A stretch of 33,540 nt of DNA from Roseomonas sp. KE2513. Lineage in GTDB: Bacteria; Pseudomonadota; Alphaproteobacteria; Acetobacterales; Acetobacteraceae. The position numbers and the translations under genes were made by a program. Of this stretch, positions 22,065 to 30,827 are shown one piece after another. The stretch lies in NCBI RefSeq assembly GCF_016107305.1, contig NZ_RCVR01000046.1, positions 1 to 33,540 of the forward strand, read 5' to 3'. The first letter of the stretch is position 1. Every line of letters begins with the position of its first letter. The notes below the pieces were generated by a model. It saw only the letters and a list, made by a program, of their open reading frames with translations, ran no database searches and was not told where the DNA came from.

Positions 22065-23864
22065 ATGGCGGAGCACCACACGCCGCTCATCGCGACGATT
22101 GCCGCTGGCTCAGCCCTTGCCTTCATCCTCGGGTTGATCGCGCACCATCTGCGGATCCAGCCTCTCGTCGGTTACCTCCTCGCCGGTGTCATAGTCGGGC
22201 CGTTCACGCCCGGTATCGTGGCTGATGCGGCGCTGGGGTACGAACTCGCTGAGATCGGCGTCATTCTACTGATGTTCGGGATCGGCCTGCACTTCTCGGT
22301 GAAGGGCCTCGCGTCCGTCGCCTACATCGCGGTGCCGGGCGCCATCGGGCAGATCGCCTCCACGACGGCCATGGGCGGGGCGCTTGCGCTGGCGCTCGGT
22401 TGGGATCTTGCGGCGGCGCTTGTCTTCGGCTTGGCGCTCTCGGTCGCCTCTACCGTGGTGCTCGTCCGCGCCCTCCAGGAATGCCGCATCTTGGAGACGG
22501 AACGCGGTCGCATCGCGGTGGGCTGGCTGGTCGTCGAAGACATGGCGACGATTATCGCTCTGATCACGCTGCCCGCCCTTGCGGCCGCGATGGCCGCTGG
22601 CAGCGCCGCGACCGGCCAGATGCTGCTGACGCTAGGCTGGACGCTCGCGAAGGTCGCGGCCTTCGCCGCCGTCATGCTGGTGGCCGGGCGGCGGGCAATC
22701 CCATGGCTAATGAACTACGCCGCCCATACCGGTTCGCGCGATCTGTTCCACCTGGCGGTCTACGCCATCGCGCTCGGCGTCGCCCTCGGAGCTTACAAGG
22801 TGTTCCATGCCTCCTTCGCCCTCGGTGCCTTCTTCGCCGGGATGGTGCTGGGGAAGACGAAGCTTAGCCAGCGCGCGACGGAGGAGGCGATGCCGTTGCG
22901 TGACGCCTTCGCCGTGCTGTTCTTCGTCTCCATCGGGATGCTGTTCAACCCGGCGGTGCTGGTGGAGCAACCGCTCGCAGTGATCGCGACGGTGCTGATC
23001 ATCGTCGTGGGCAAGTCCGTCACGGCCTACGCAATCGTGCGCGCCTTCGGCCATCCCGCGGGCACCGCGCTGACGGTCTCGGCAGGCCTCGCGCAGACCG
23101 GCGAAGTCTCCTTCATCCTCGTCGGACTTGGGGTCACGCTCGGGCTGCTGCCGGAGGGCGGGCGCGACTTCGTGCTGGCGGGCGCGATCATCTCCATCCT
23201 GCTCAACCCCCTCCTGTTTAGCTTGACTGAGCGGCGCTGCGCCGCGGCCGTGCCGGTCCTGTTGCCCGAGGCGACGGGCATCGCCGAGCCCGATTCGCGC
23301 CCTACCGGCGTCTCGCTGCTGGCGGCTACCGCGCAGCCCGTTCCACCCGAGGGGTCCCCAAGGCCGCTTCCCATCGTCGCGGACGGGAGAGTCGTGCCGA
23401 CCGGCTTAACCGACCACGACGTGGTCGTCGGCTATGGCTGCGTCGGCTCGCTCGTCGGAGCGCGCCTTGCCGCGGCGGGCCGCCCCATCCTCGTCCTGGA
23501 GGAGCGCGAGGAGGCGATCAAGGCCGCGCGCCACGACGGGGCGGAGGTGGTGGTCGGCAACGCCGCCGACCCGGAGGTTTTGGCGCTCGCCAGCCTCGTC
23601 GCCGCGCGGCGCCTGTTCGTCACCATCTCCGAGGCCTTTGAGGCCGGCCAGGTGGTGCAGCAGGCGCGCGCGGTGAACCCGGGTCTCGAGATACTGGCTC
23701 GCGCCGACAGCGACGACTGCGTGCGGCACCTCTACGAGCTCGGCGCCAGCCTGGCCGCACTCGGCGAGCGCGAGAGCGCACAGCTCATGCTCGCGCGGGC
23801 GTTCCCGCTTTGGGATACCCATCGGCGAAATGCCATCCCGCCCACAATTTCTAAGGCTCGGTGA
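22065..23864 (+). CDS. CPA2 family cation:proton antiporter, YbaL/KefC type with TrkA-N domain
   Basis: A 599-residue inner-membrane antiporter. Residues about 5-385 form the Na_H_Exchanger domain: VGYLLAGVIVGPFTPGIV, ELAEIGVILLMFGIGLHFS, LALSVASTVVLVRALQE and LVVEDMATIIALITLPALA, with a conserved Asp in the last. ALGAFFAGMVLGKTKLSQRA and LFFVSIGMLFNP follow. A cytoplasmic TrkA-N/RCK domain begins near 448, with GYGCVGSLVGARL as the nucleotide loop and an acidic residue (LVLEER) at the strand end. The YbaL branch matches best, KefB/KefC next. It probably exports K+ in exchange for protons. It heads an operon with a small membrane protein, PtsN and Mrp genes. Confidence 0.9.
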   Translation: MAEHHTPLIATIAAGSALAFILGLIAHHLRIQPLVGYLLAGVIVGPFTPGIVADAALGYELAEIGVILLMFGIGLHFSVKGLASVAYIAVPGAIGQIASTTAMGGALALALGWDLAAALVFGLALSVASTVVLVRALQECRILETERGRIAVGWLVVEDMATIIALITLPALAAAMAAGSAATGQMLLTLGWTLAKVAAFAAVMLVAGRRAIPWLMNYAAHTGSRDLFHLAVYAIALGVALGAYKVFHASFALGAFFAGMVLGKTKLSQRATEEAMPLRDAFAVLFFVSIGMLFNPAVLVEQPLAVIATVLIIVVGKSVTAYAIVRAFGHPAGTALTVSAGLAQTGEVSFILVGLGVTLGLLPEGGRDFVLAGAIISILLNPLLFSLTERRCAAAVPVLLPEATGIAEPDSRPTGVSLLAATAQPVPPEGSPRPLPIVADGRVVPTGLTDHDVVVGYGCVGSLVGARLAAAGRPILVLEEREEAIKAARHDGAEVVVGNAADPEVLALASLVAARRLFVTISEAFEAGQVVQQARAVNPGLEILARADSDDCVRHLYELGASLAALGERESAQLMLARAFPLWDTHRRNAIPPTISKAR

Positions 23865-23900
23865 CCCGCCTTGGGGAGCGTAGGCGGACATCCTCCAGAC

Positions 23901-24185
23901 ATGCCGGCGGCGCTGGTCTACGTGACCGCCGTCAGCCTTGTCGCAGGTCTGGGACTGTTTCTCGTCCCGCCACTCGGCCACATGCCACTCCCCTACCAAG
24001 TGGCACTGACGGGTGCCGCACTCGTGGTCTGGAGCTTCTTGGACGGGCTGTTCGGACGCTTCAGCGTCCTCCTAGCTCTTCTAGAGGGAGCGTTGCTACT
24101 CCGCCTCGCGCTCAGTTGGGCGGACCTGCTCGTCACTGTGCTTGGCACGCCCGTGGAGGGCACGAGAGCGCTCCTACCACCCTGA
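23901..24185 (+). CDS. small membrane protein of unknown function
   Basis: 94 residues from the ATG at 23901; a TTG at 23871 would add ten. Three hydrophobic stretches are visible: about 4-24 (LVYVTAVSLVAGLGLFLVPP), 33-50 (ALTGAALVVWSFLDG) and 55-75 (FSVLLALLEGALLLRLALSW). The central part recalls the membrane tail of some sterol desaturase-family proteins, a weak resemblance. It lies 36 bases after the antiporter gene and 93 before ptsN on the same strand, so it is probably part of this ion-transport operon. I cannot assign a function. Confidence 0.55.
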   Translation: MPAALVYVTAVSLVAGLGLFLVPPLGHMPLPYQVALTGAALVVWSFLDGLFGRFSVLLALLEGALLLRLALSWADLLVTVLGTPVEGTRALLPP

Positions 24186-24278
24186 TGTCTGTCGTTGCCC
24201 CCGCGACCCAAGCCGATGCCGACCAAACCCACCGTGCGCCAGCAGCCAGTACCGCCGGCGCGATAGGAGGAAAGAACC

Positions 24279-24743
24279 ATGCGGATAACTGACCTCCTCT
24301 CCGCGACCGAGGTCACCCTAGACCTCGGCGCTACCAACAAGGTGGCTGTCCTGCAGGCCCTGTCCGCCGAGGGAGCGCGCAGACTGGGACGCCCGGAGGG
24401 CGAAATCCTGGAGGCACTGCAGGCACGGGAACGGCTCGGCTCCACGGCGCTCGGTCGCGGTGTCGCCTTGCCGCATGCGCGTCTCGAAGGGGAGGTCAGT
24501 CCCATCATGCTCTTCGCACGGCTGCGACGTCCCGTGGACTTCGAGGCGCGAGACGAAGAGCCGGTCGACCTCGTCATCCTCGTCCTCTGGCCCGAGGCCT
24601 CGCCCGAGGGATTCCTGCCCACCCTTTCGGAGACCTGCCGGGCGCTGCGGGAGCCGCACGTGCTGCGGCGGCTGCGCGCGGCCCAGGCACCCGAGGAGGT
24701 GGTCGCACTCCTTGCTCGCCCATCCCCCGATTCCGCCCCGTGA
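24279..24743 (+). CDS. ptsN: PTS EIIA domain protein, PtsN (EIIA-Ntr) type
   Basis: 154 residues with an excellent ribosome site (AGGAGGAAAG) ten bases before the ATG. The whole length is a PTS EIIA type 2 domain. The phosphorylated histidine is His66 in GRGVALPHARLEG, preceded by LQARERLGSTALG, and DEEPVDLVILVLWP is the usual central strand. EIIA-Ntr proteins control K+ uptake and sensing (TrkA, KdpD in enterics and rhizobia) depending on their phosphorylation state. Placement between a K+/H+ antiporter and Mrp genes suggests a dedicated copy controlling these transporters. A chromosomal ptsN with rpoN probably exists elsewhere, making this a paralogue. Confidence 0.88.
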   Translation: MRITDLLSATEVTLDLGATNKVAVLQALSAEGARRLGRPEGEILEALQARERLGSTALGRGVALPHARLEGEVSPIMLFARLRRPVDFEARDEEPVDLVILVLWPEASPEGFLPTLSETCRALREPHVLRRLRAAQAPEEVVALLARPSPDSAP

Positions 24744-24799
24744 GACCGCTGCACGCGCGCATTCCGCTCGCCCGCCGCAAGGGAGGCTGAGACGCCACG

Positions 24800-27742
24800 A
24801 TGCCCGAGACCGCGCTGCTCCTCACCCTCATCCTCCTGCCCTTCGCCGGCGCGGTCACCGCCGGGCTGATGCCAACCCATGCCCGGAACGCTGCCGGGGT
24901 GCTGGCCGGCGCGGTCGCGCTGATCGGTCTTCTGCTCGTCTGGGTGGCCTACCCGACCGTGTCGGCGGGTGGCGTGCTGCGGGCCGAGCTTGCCTGGATG
25001 CCTGCACTCGGGCTGAACTTCTCGCTGCGCATGGACGGGTTCGCCTGGCTCTTCGCGGGCCTCGTGATGGGGATTGGCGCACTCGTCGTGCTCTACGCCC
25101 GCTACTACATGGCCGAGGACGACCCCGTTCCGCGGTTCTTCGCCTTCCTGCTCGCCTTCATGGGGGCGATGACCGGCGTCGTCATCTCCGGCAACCTCGT
25201 CCAGCTTGCCTTCTTCTGGGAGCTGACGAGCCTCTTTTCCTTCCTGCTGATCGGCTACTGGCATCACACCACGGCGGCCCGCGAAGGCGCACGCATGGCG
25301 CTGACCGTGACCGCCACGGGCGGGCTTGCGCTGTTCGCGGGCGTGCTGGTGCTCGGCCACATCGTAGGCAGCTACGAGCTGGACGCGGTACTCGCCGCGG
25401 GCGACCGCATCCGCGAGCATCCGCTCTACCTCCCGGCGCTGGTCCTCATCCTGCTCGGTGCCCTGACCAAGAGCGCGCAGTTCCCCTTCCAGTTCTGGTT
25501 GCCCAACGCCATGGCGGCACCGACACCCGTCTCGGCCTACCTCCATTCGGCGACGCTGGTGAAGGCGGGCGTGTTCCTCCTGGCGCGCCTCTGGCCGGTG
25601 ATGGCCGGGACCGACGCCTGGTTCCTGCTCGTCGGCGGGCTCGGGCTGGTGACGATGCTGCTCGGTGCCTATGTCGCCATCTTCCAGAACGACTTGAAGG
25701 GGCTGCTGGCCTACTCGACGATCAGCCACCTTGGCCTGATCACGCTGCTGCTCGGGCTCGATAGCCAACTCGCCCTCGTCGCGGCGGTGTTCCACATCCT
25801 GAACCACGCTGCCTTCAAGGCTTCGCTCTTCATGGCGGCGGGCATCATCGACCACGAGACGGGCACGCGCGACATCCGCCGCCTGTCGGGGCTAAACCGC
25901 TCGATGCCCTTCACCGGGCGGCTTGCCCTCGTCGCGGCGGCGGCGATGGCGGGAGTGCCGCTGCTGAACGGCTTCATCTCCAAGGAGATGTTCTTCGCCG
26001 AGGCGCTGTCCGCCGAAGGCCCGTCGGGGCTGGTCAACGTCCTGCCCTTCGCCGCCATGCTGGGCAGTGCCTTCAGCGTCGCCTACTCGCTGCGCTTCAT
26101 TCACGGCGCCTTCTTCGGTCCCGACCCTGTGGACCTGCCGCGCACGCCGCACGAGCCTGCCACCTGGATGCGCTTTCCGGTCGAGATCCTCGTGCTGATC
26201 TGCCTTGGCGTCGGCGTGCTGCCCGCTGCCACGGTCGGGCCCTTCCTCGATCTTGCGGTGCGCTCGGTGCTTGGCAACGAGGTGCCCTATTACAGCCTGT
26301 CGGTCTGGCACGGCTTCAATTTCCCGCTGCTGATGAGCTTCATCGCGCTGGCCGGAGGCGTGGCGCTCTACCTGCTGCTGCAGGGGCGGCTCGGGAGCGA
26401 GATCGAGGGCGAGCCGCTGCTCCGCCGCTTCGAGGGCAAGCGCATCTTCGAGCGCGCGATGGTCTTTCTCTCCTGGAGGCTAGCGCGGCGGCTGGAAGGG
26501 ATCGCCAGCACGCGCCGGCTGCAGCCTCAGCTTCGTCTCATCGTCGCGGCCGCCTTCCTGGCAAGCGGCGCAGCCGTGTGGGCTCGAGGCCTCGGCCCGG
26601 GCAACCTGCCGCCTGCGCCCCTGGACCTCGTGCTGGCCCTGGTCTGGGCGGTGGGTGGGGCCTGCGCGCTCGGCGCCGCGAGCCTTGCGAAGTTCCACCG
26701 CCTGGCGGCGCTCATCCTGGTGGGCGGGGCCGGGCTCGCGGTCTGCATCACCTTCGTCTGGTTCTCCGCGCCGGACCTGGCCCTAACGCAGCTCACGGTC
26801 GAGGTTGTCACGACCGTCCTGCTCCTGCTCGGGCTGCGCTGGCTGCCCAAGCGCGTCGAGGTGCCCGGGGATGGTGGGCCAGAGGTGCTGACCCGCGCGC
26901 GACGCCTGCGCGACCTTGCCCTGGCGGTAGGCGCGGGCGGCGGGCTCGCGGCGCTCTCCTATGCCGTCATGACGCGCACGCCGCCCGAGCTGCTCGCGCA
27001 AGATTTCCTCGCCCGCGCCTACACCGAGGGTGGCGGCACCAACGTGGTCAACGTCATCCTGGTGGACTTCCGCGGCTTCGATACTCTCGGCGAGATCTTC
27101 GTGGTGGCCGCGGTCGCCCTGGCCACCTACGCGCTGCTGCGCCGCTTCCGCCCTGCAGCCGACAGTGTCGAGCCACCGGTGCAGCAGCAGGACCAGTTTT
27201 CCGCGGACTTTGCGGAGCCCGGGACGGGGCGGCCCGTGGCAGACTGGCTGCTGGTTCCCTTCACCCTGACCCGGCTGATCTTTCCGATCATGACGCTGGT
27301 AGCCGCCTTCCTGCTGCTGCGCGGCCACGACCTGCCAGGAGGTGGCTTTTCCGCAGGCATGGTCGTCGCCATCGCCGTTATCCTCCAGTACATGATTGGC
27401 GGTACCGCCTGGACCGAGGACCGCTTGGCCTGGCTCAGGCCCCGTGTCTGGATCGGCGCGGGGCTGCTGCTGGCGTCTGGCACCGGCCTCGCCGCGCTCG
27501 GCTTCGGCCGCCCATTCCTGACCTCCTACTTCGGCTACATCGACCTTCCGATCATCGGGGAAATGCCGACCGCAAGCGCGCTGCTCTTCGACATGGGCGT
27601 CTTCGCGCTGGTGGTCGGCGCGACGCTGCTGATGCTCGTCGCCCTCGCCCACCAATCGGTGCGTGGCCGCCGCGCCACCTCGCGAGCGCTCGCCTCGTCG
27701 GCAACGGCGGGGCGGGTGCGCGTCTTGGCAGGGGATAAGTGA
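24800..27742 (+). CDS. mrpA: Mrp/Mnh Na+/H+ antiporter subunit A, fused with subunit B
   Basis: A 980-residue membrane protein. Residues about 1-780 are MrpA, related to the NuoL subunit of complex I. The proton-antiporter core shows FFWELTSLFSFLLIGYWHHT (a conserved Glu near 141) and TKSAQFPFQFWLPNAMAAPT (a Lys near 224), and STISHLGLITLLLG follows. Residues about 600-780 hold the extra MrpA region (WFSAPDLALTQLTVEVVTT). From about 815 comes an MnhB domain: FTLTRLIFPIMTLVAAFLLL and GGGFSAGMVVAIAVILQYM. The A-B fusion is the PhaAB form known from rhizobia and other alphaproteobacteria. It couples Na+ (or K+) export to proton entry and starts a tightly overlapping mrp operon. Confidence 0.95.
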   Translation: MPETALLLTLILLPFAGAVTAGLMPTHARNAAGVLAGAVALIGLLLVWVAYPTVSAGGVLRAELAWMPALGLNFSLRMDGFAWLFAGLVMGIGALVVLYARYYMAEDDPVPRFFAFLLAFMGAMTGVVISGNLVQLAFFWELTSLFSFLLIGYWHHTTAAREGARMALTVTATGGLALFAGVLVLGHIVGSYELDAVLAAGDRIREHPLYLPALVLILLGALTKSAQFPFQFWLPNAMAAPTPVSAYLHSATLVKAGVFLLARLWPVMAGTDAWFLLVGGLGLVTMLLGAYVAIFQNDLKGLLAYSTISHLGLITLLLGLDSQLALVAAVFHILNHAAFKASLFMAAGIIDHETGTRDIRRLSGLNRSMPFTGRLALVAAAAMAGVPLLNGFISKEMFFAEALSAEGPSGLVNVLPFAAMLGSAFSVAYSLRFIHGAFFGPDPVDLPRTPHEPATWMRFPVEILVLICLGVGVLPAATVGPFLDLAVRSVLGNEVPYYSLSVWHGFNFPLLMSFIALAGGVALYLLLQGRLGSEIEGEPLLRRFEGKRIFERAMVFLSWRLARRLEGIASTRRLQPQLRLIVAAAFLASGAAVWARGLGPGNLPPAPLDLVLALVWAVGGACALGAASLAKFHRLAALILVGGAGLAVCITFVWFSAPDLALTQLTVEVVTTVLLLLGLRWLPKRVEVPGDGGPEVLTRARRLRDLALAVGAGGGLAALSYAVMTRTPPELLAQDFLARAYTEGGGTNVVNVILVDFRGFDTLGEIFVVAAVALATYALLRRFRPAADSVEPPVQQQDQFSADFAEPGTGRPVADWLLVPFTLTRLIFPIMTLVAAFLLLRGHDLPGGGFSAGMVVAIAVILQYMIGGTAWTEDRLAWLRPRVWIGAGLLLASGTGLAALGFGRPFLTSYFGYIDLPIIGEMPTASALLFDMGVFALVVGATLLMLVALAHQSVRGRRATSRALASSATAGRVRVLAGDK

Positions 27743-28086
27743 TGGAACTCGTCGTGTCCCTCGCCATCGGGGTTCTGGCGGGCTCTGGCGTCTGGCTGCT
27801 TCTGCGGCCACGCACCTTCCAGGTCACCATTGGCCTTGCGCTGCTGTCCTACGCGGTCAACCTCTTCATCTTCTCGACGGGGGGCCTGCGCACCGGTGCG
27901 GATGCCATCCTGGGGCGCGGACAGGTCGGCACGCTCACCAGTTTCACCGACCCCGTGCCTCAGGCGCTGGTGCTGACGGCAATCGTCATCGGCTTCGCCA
28001 CCACAGCGTTGCTGCTGGTGGTGCTGCTCGCGGCGCGTGGCCTGACGGGGACCGACCACGTGGACGGCCGGGAGCGCGACCGGTGA
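27742..28086 (+). CDS. mrpC: Mrp antiporter subunit C
   Basis: 114 residues, related to NuoK. The ATG at 27742 shares a base with the mrpA stop (TGATG). Three membrane helices: VVSLAIGVLAGSGVWLLLRP, TIGLALLSYAVNLFIFSTGG with the buried polar residues, and DPVPQALVLTAIVIGFATTA, the most conserved part of the family. It is needed for complex assembly in the inner membrane. Confidence 0.95.
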   Translation: MELVVSLAIGVLAGSGVWLLLRPRTFQVTIGLALLSYAVNLFIFSTGGLRTGADAILGRGQVGTLTSFTDPVPQALVLTAIVIGFATTALLLVVLLAARGLTGTDHVDGRERDR

Positions 28087-29687
28087 CAGCCTGGACCGAC
28101 CACCTGGTGATCGCACCGATTCTTGTGCCCATGCTGGCAGGCGCCGCCATGGTCCTTGCAGGGGGTGATCGGCGCCGGTTTCTGGCCGGGCTCGGCCTAG
28201 GCTCGACGGTCCTGATGTTGGTGCTCTCCGCGGCGCTGTTGGTTCTTGCCGACGCGCCAGAGGTGCGGACCTACCGTCTGGGCGACTGGCCCGCCGCCTT
28301 CGGCATTGTCCTGGTGCTGGACCGGCTCTCGGCGATGATGGTGGCGCTGGCCTCTGTCCTTGGTTTCGCGGCCTTCGTCTTCTCCCTCGCGCGGTGGCAC
28401 CGCGCGGGGGCGCATTTCCATCCGCTATTTCAGTTCCAGCTCATGGGGTTGAACGGCGCGTTCCTGACAGGTGACCTGTTCAACCTCTTCGTGTTCTTCG
28501 AGGTGATGCTCGCCGCCTCCTATGGCATGGCACTGCACGGCTCTGGCACGGCGCGCGTCCGGGCGGGCCTCCACTACATCGTCATCAACCTGCTTGCCTC
28601 ACTGCTATTCCTGATCGGGGTCAGCGTCGTCTACGGCATTGCGGGCACCCTCAACATGGCGGACCTAGCGGTGCGCATGCGCGACATCGCCGCGGAGGAC
28701 CGGGCGCTGCTGGAGACCGGGCTCGCGGTGCTCGGCATCGCCTTCCTGGTCAAGGCGGCGATGTGGCCCCTCGGCTTCTGGCTGCCGGACACCTATGCCG
28801 CGGCCGCCGCGCCGGCCGCAGCCATCCTCTCGATCCTCAGCAAGGTCGGCATCTACGCCGTGCTGCGCCTCTGGCTGCTGCTATTCGGCGATGGCGGCGA
28901 CACCTCCGTGGGCTTTGGTGCCACGGCCCTGAGCGTGGGAGGTTTGCTAACTATCGCCTTCGGCTCGGTCTCGGTGCTGGCGAGCCAGAACTTGGTGCGC
29001 CTCGCCGGGGCGAGCGTGCTCGTCTCCTCCGGGACGCTCCTGGCCGCCGTCGGCATGGGCCAGGCCGCCGTGACAGGCGGCGCGCTGTTCTACCTTGCGG
29101 GCTCCGTGCTGGCGATTGGCGCCCTCTTCCTGCTCGTCGAGCTCGTGGAGCGGGGGCGCGACATCGGCGCCGACGTGCTGGCCGTGACGCGTGAGGCCTT
29201 CGGCACCGGCGAGCACGAGGAGGATGGCGAGCCCGGCGAGCGGGATGCCATCGGCATTCCCATCCCCGCCACTGTGGCTACCCTCGGCGTGTCCTTTCTG
29301 GCTTGCGCCCTGCTGATCGCGGGGTTGCCACCTCTGTCCGGCTTCCTGGCCAAGTTCGCCATGCTGTCGCCACTGCTCGCCCCAGGCGGAGGCGCCCCGC
29401 CCCCGATGGCCTGGGTGATGACGGCGGCGCTCATCCTATCGGGTCTGGCGACGGTGGTGGCGATGGTGCGTGCCGGGATGGATGCCTTCTGGGCCAACCC
29501 GGCCGGAATGCCACAGCGGGTCAGCGTGGTTGAGTTCCTGCCGATCGCGCTGCTGCTCCTGTTATGCGCCGGGCTCACGATCGCCGCTGGGCCGGTCATG
29601 GACTACGCCATCGCCGCGGCGGAAGCGCTCCACGCGCCGTCGGACTACCTGCGCGGGGTGCTGGTCTCGCCGGAGGGGGGCCGATGA
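28083..29687 (+). CDS. mrpD: Mrp antiporter subunit D
   Basis: 534 residues from the GTG at 28083, which overlaps the mrpC stop (GTGA). MrpD is an NuoM/NuoN-like proton-translocating subunit with about 14 helices. Seen here are GDLFNLFVFFEVMLAASYGM with the conserved Glu near 140, FLVKAAMWPLGFWLPDTYAA with the key Lys near 225, and GLPPLSGFLAKFAML near 415. A frame that starts far upstream inside mrpA also exists but lacks coding sense there. Confidence 0.95.
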   Translation: MTAWTDHLVIAPILVPMLAGAAMVLAGGDRRRFLAGLGLGSTVLMLVLSAALLVLADAPEVRTYRLGDWPAAFGIVLVLDRLSAMMVALASVLGFAAFVFSLARWHRAGAHFHPLFQFQLMGLNGAFLTGDLFNLFVFFEVMLAASYGMALHGSGTARVRAGLHYIVINLLASLLFLIGVSVVYGIAGTLNMADLAVRMRDIAAEDRALLETGLAVLGIAFLVKAAMWPLGFWLPDTYAAAAAPAAAILSILSKVGIYAVLRLWLLLFGDGGDTSVGFGATALSVGGLLTIAFGSVSVLASQNLVRLAGASVLVSSGTLLAAVGMGQAAVTGGALFYLAGSVLAIGALFLLVELVERGRDIGADVLAVTREAFGTGEHEEDGEPGERDAIGIPIPATVATLGVSFLACALLIAGLPPLSGFLAKFAMLSPLLAPGGGAPPPMAWVMTAALILSGLATVVAMVRAGMDAFWANPAGMPQRVSVVEFLPIALLLLLCAGLTIAAGPVMDYAIAAAEALHAPSDYLRGVLVSPEGGR

Positions 29688-30175
29688 AGCACCTCCTGCG
29701 GCACCCGCTCTTCGCATTGCTCCTTCTGATCGCCTGGCTGCTGCTGATGGAGAGCGTCTCGCCCGGCGCCGTCCTACTCGGCAGCCTCCTTGCGCTCGGT
29801 GGTTCCTGGGCGCTGGCGTCGCTGGCGCTGCCCCGGGCGCGGCTACGCCGCCTCGCAGTGCTCCCCGGCCTCATGCGCGACGTGCTGGTGGAGGTGGTGC
29901 GCTCAAACAACGCCGTCGCTCGGATCATCCTGAACCCCAAGGGCGGCACCACGCGACGCTCCGGCTTCGTCCGCATTCCGCTCGACATGCGCGATCCCTA
30001 CGGGCTGGCGGCTCTGGCCTGCATCCTCACCGCAACACCGGGGACGGTCTGGGCCGAGTACGACGCCGAGGAAGGCACCATGTTGCTCCACGTCCTCGAC
30101 CTGATCGACGAGGCGGAGTGGGTCTTCATCGTTAAACAAAAGTGGGAGCAGCGGCTGATGGAGATCTTCGAGTGA
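29684..30175 (+). CDS. mrpE: Mrp antiporter subunit E
   Basis: 163 residues from the ATG at 29684, which overlaps the mrpD stop (ATGA). Two N-terminal helices (FALLLLIAWLLLMESVSPGA, VLLGSLLALGGSWALASL) and a soluble C-terminal part with FVRIPLDMRDPYGLAALACI, LTATPGTVWAEYD and LHVLDLIDEAEW, typical for MnhE. It is required for full antiport activity. Confidence 0.95.
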   Translation: MKHLLRHPLFALLLLIAWLLLMESVSPGAVLLGSLLALGGSWALASLALPRARLRRLAVLPGLMRDVLVEVVRSNNAVARIILNPKGGTTRRSGFVRIPLDMRDPYGLAALACILTATPGTVWAEYDAEEGTMLLHVLDLIDEAEWVFIVKQKWEQRLMEIFE

Positions 30176-30453
30176 GCGCCGTCGTGCTCGGATGGGCCGT
30201 CTTCCTGGCGCCGTTCCTGCTCGTCGCCGCGATGGGTTGCGCGACGTTCCGCCTGCTGCGAGGACCGCGGGCGCAGGACCGAGTGCTTGCGCTCGACACC
30301 CTCTATGTCATTGCAGCCATGCTGCTGCTGGTCTTCGGCATCCGGACCGGCAGTTCGCTCTATTTTGAGGCGGCGCTGCTGATCACGCTAATCGGCTTTG
30401 TGGCAACGGCCGCACTTTCCAAGTTCCTAATGCGCGGGGAGGTGATCGAGTGA
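30172..30453 (+). CDS. mrpF: Mrp antiporter subunit F
   Basis: 93 residues from the GTG at 30172, overlapping the mrpE stop (GTGA). Three helices, with the conserved RLLRGPRAQDRVLALDTLYV between the first and second. The family length is about 90 residues, so it is complete. Confidence 0.95.
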   Translation: MSAVVLGWAVFLAPFLLVAAMGCATFRLLRGPRAQDRVLALDTLYVIAAMLLLVFGIRTGSSLYFEAALLITLIGFVATAALSKFLMRGEVIE

Positions 30454-30827
30454 CGCAGGCAGTGGAACTTCCCGGCTGGGCGGCGCTGACGGTCGCCGTC
30501 CTGCTGCTGTCAGGTGCCGGGTTGACCTTGGTCGGCGCAGTCGGCCTGCTTCGGCTGAAGACCTTCTACGAGCGCGTCCATGCGCCGACCCTCGGCACCA
30601 CGCTTGGGATCGGCTGCGTGCTGCTGGCCTCGATGCTCTTCTTCTCGCTCGTGCAGACCCGCTTCATTCTGCATGAGATCCTCATCGCGGTGCTGGTCGT
30701 CATCACAACCCCTGTCACCCTCATGCTGCTGACGCGCGCCGCGCTCTATCGAGACCAGATTGAGGGAACGGGGGCGGTCCCGCTTCCCCTACACCTCAGC
30801 CGAGGACGCAACATCGACAACCAATGA
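30450..30827 (+). CDS. mrpG: Mrp antiporter subunit G
   Basis: 125 residues from the GTG at 30450, overlapping the mrpF stop (GTGA). Three helices, with LVGAVGLLRLKTFYERVHAP followed by TLGTTLGIGCVLLAS, the family signature, and a helix ending in VVITTPVTLMLLTRAALYRD. It closes the operon. The last about 20 residues (after EGTGAVPLP) are variable and polar. Confidence 0.95.
   Translation: MTQAVELPGWAALTVAVLLLSGAGLTLVGAVGLLRLKTFYERVHAPTLGTTLGIGCVLLASMLFFSLVQTRFILHEILIAVLVVITTPVTLMLLTRAALYRDQIEGTGAVPLPLHLSRGRNIDNQ

Noticed and set aside
23993-25855. A 620-codon open frame on the minus strand
   Set aside because: It lies opposite ptsN and mrpA, is rich in Arg, Glu, Gly and His without domains, and is what GC-rich coding DNA gives on its complement.
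27663-28082. N-terminal extension of mrpD by 140 codons
   Set aside because: This part overlaps mrpA and mrpC in another frame and has no membrane-protein character. The GTG at 28083 with GTGA overlap fits the family.
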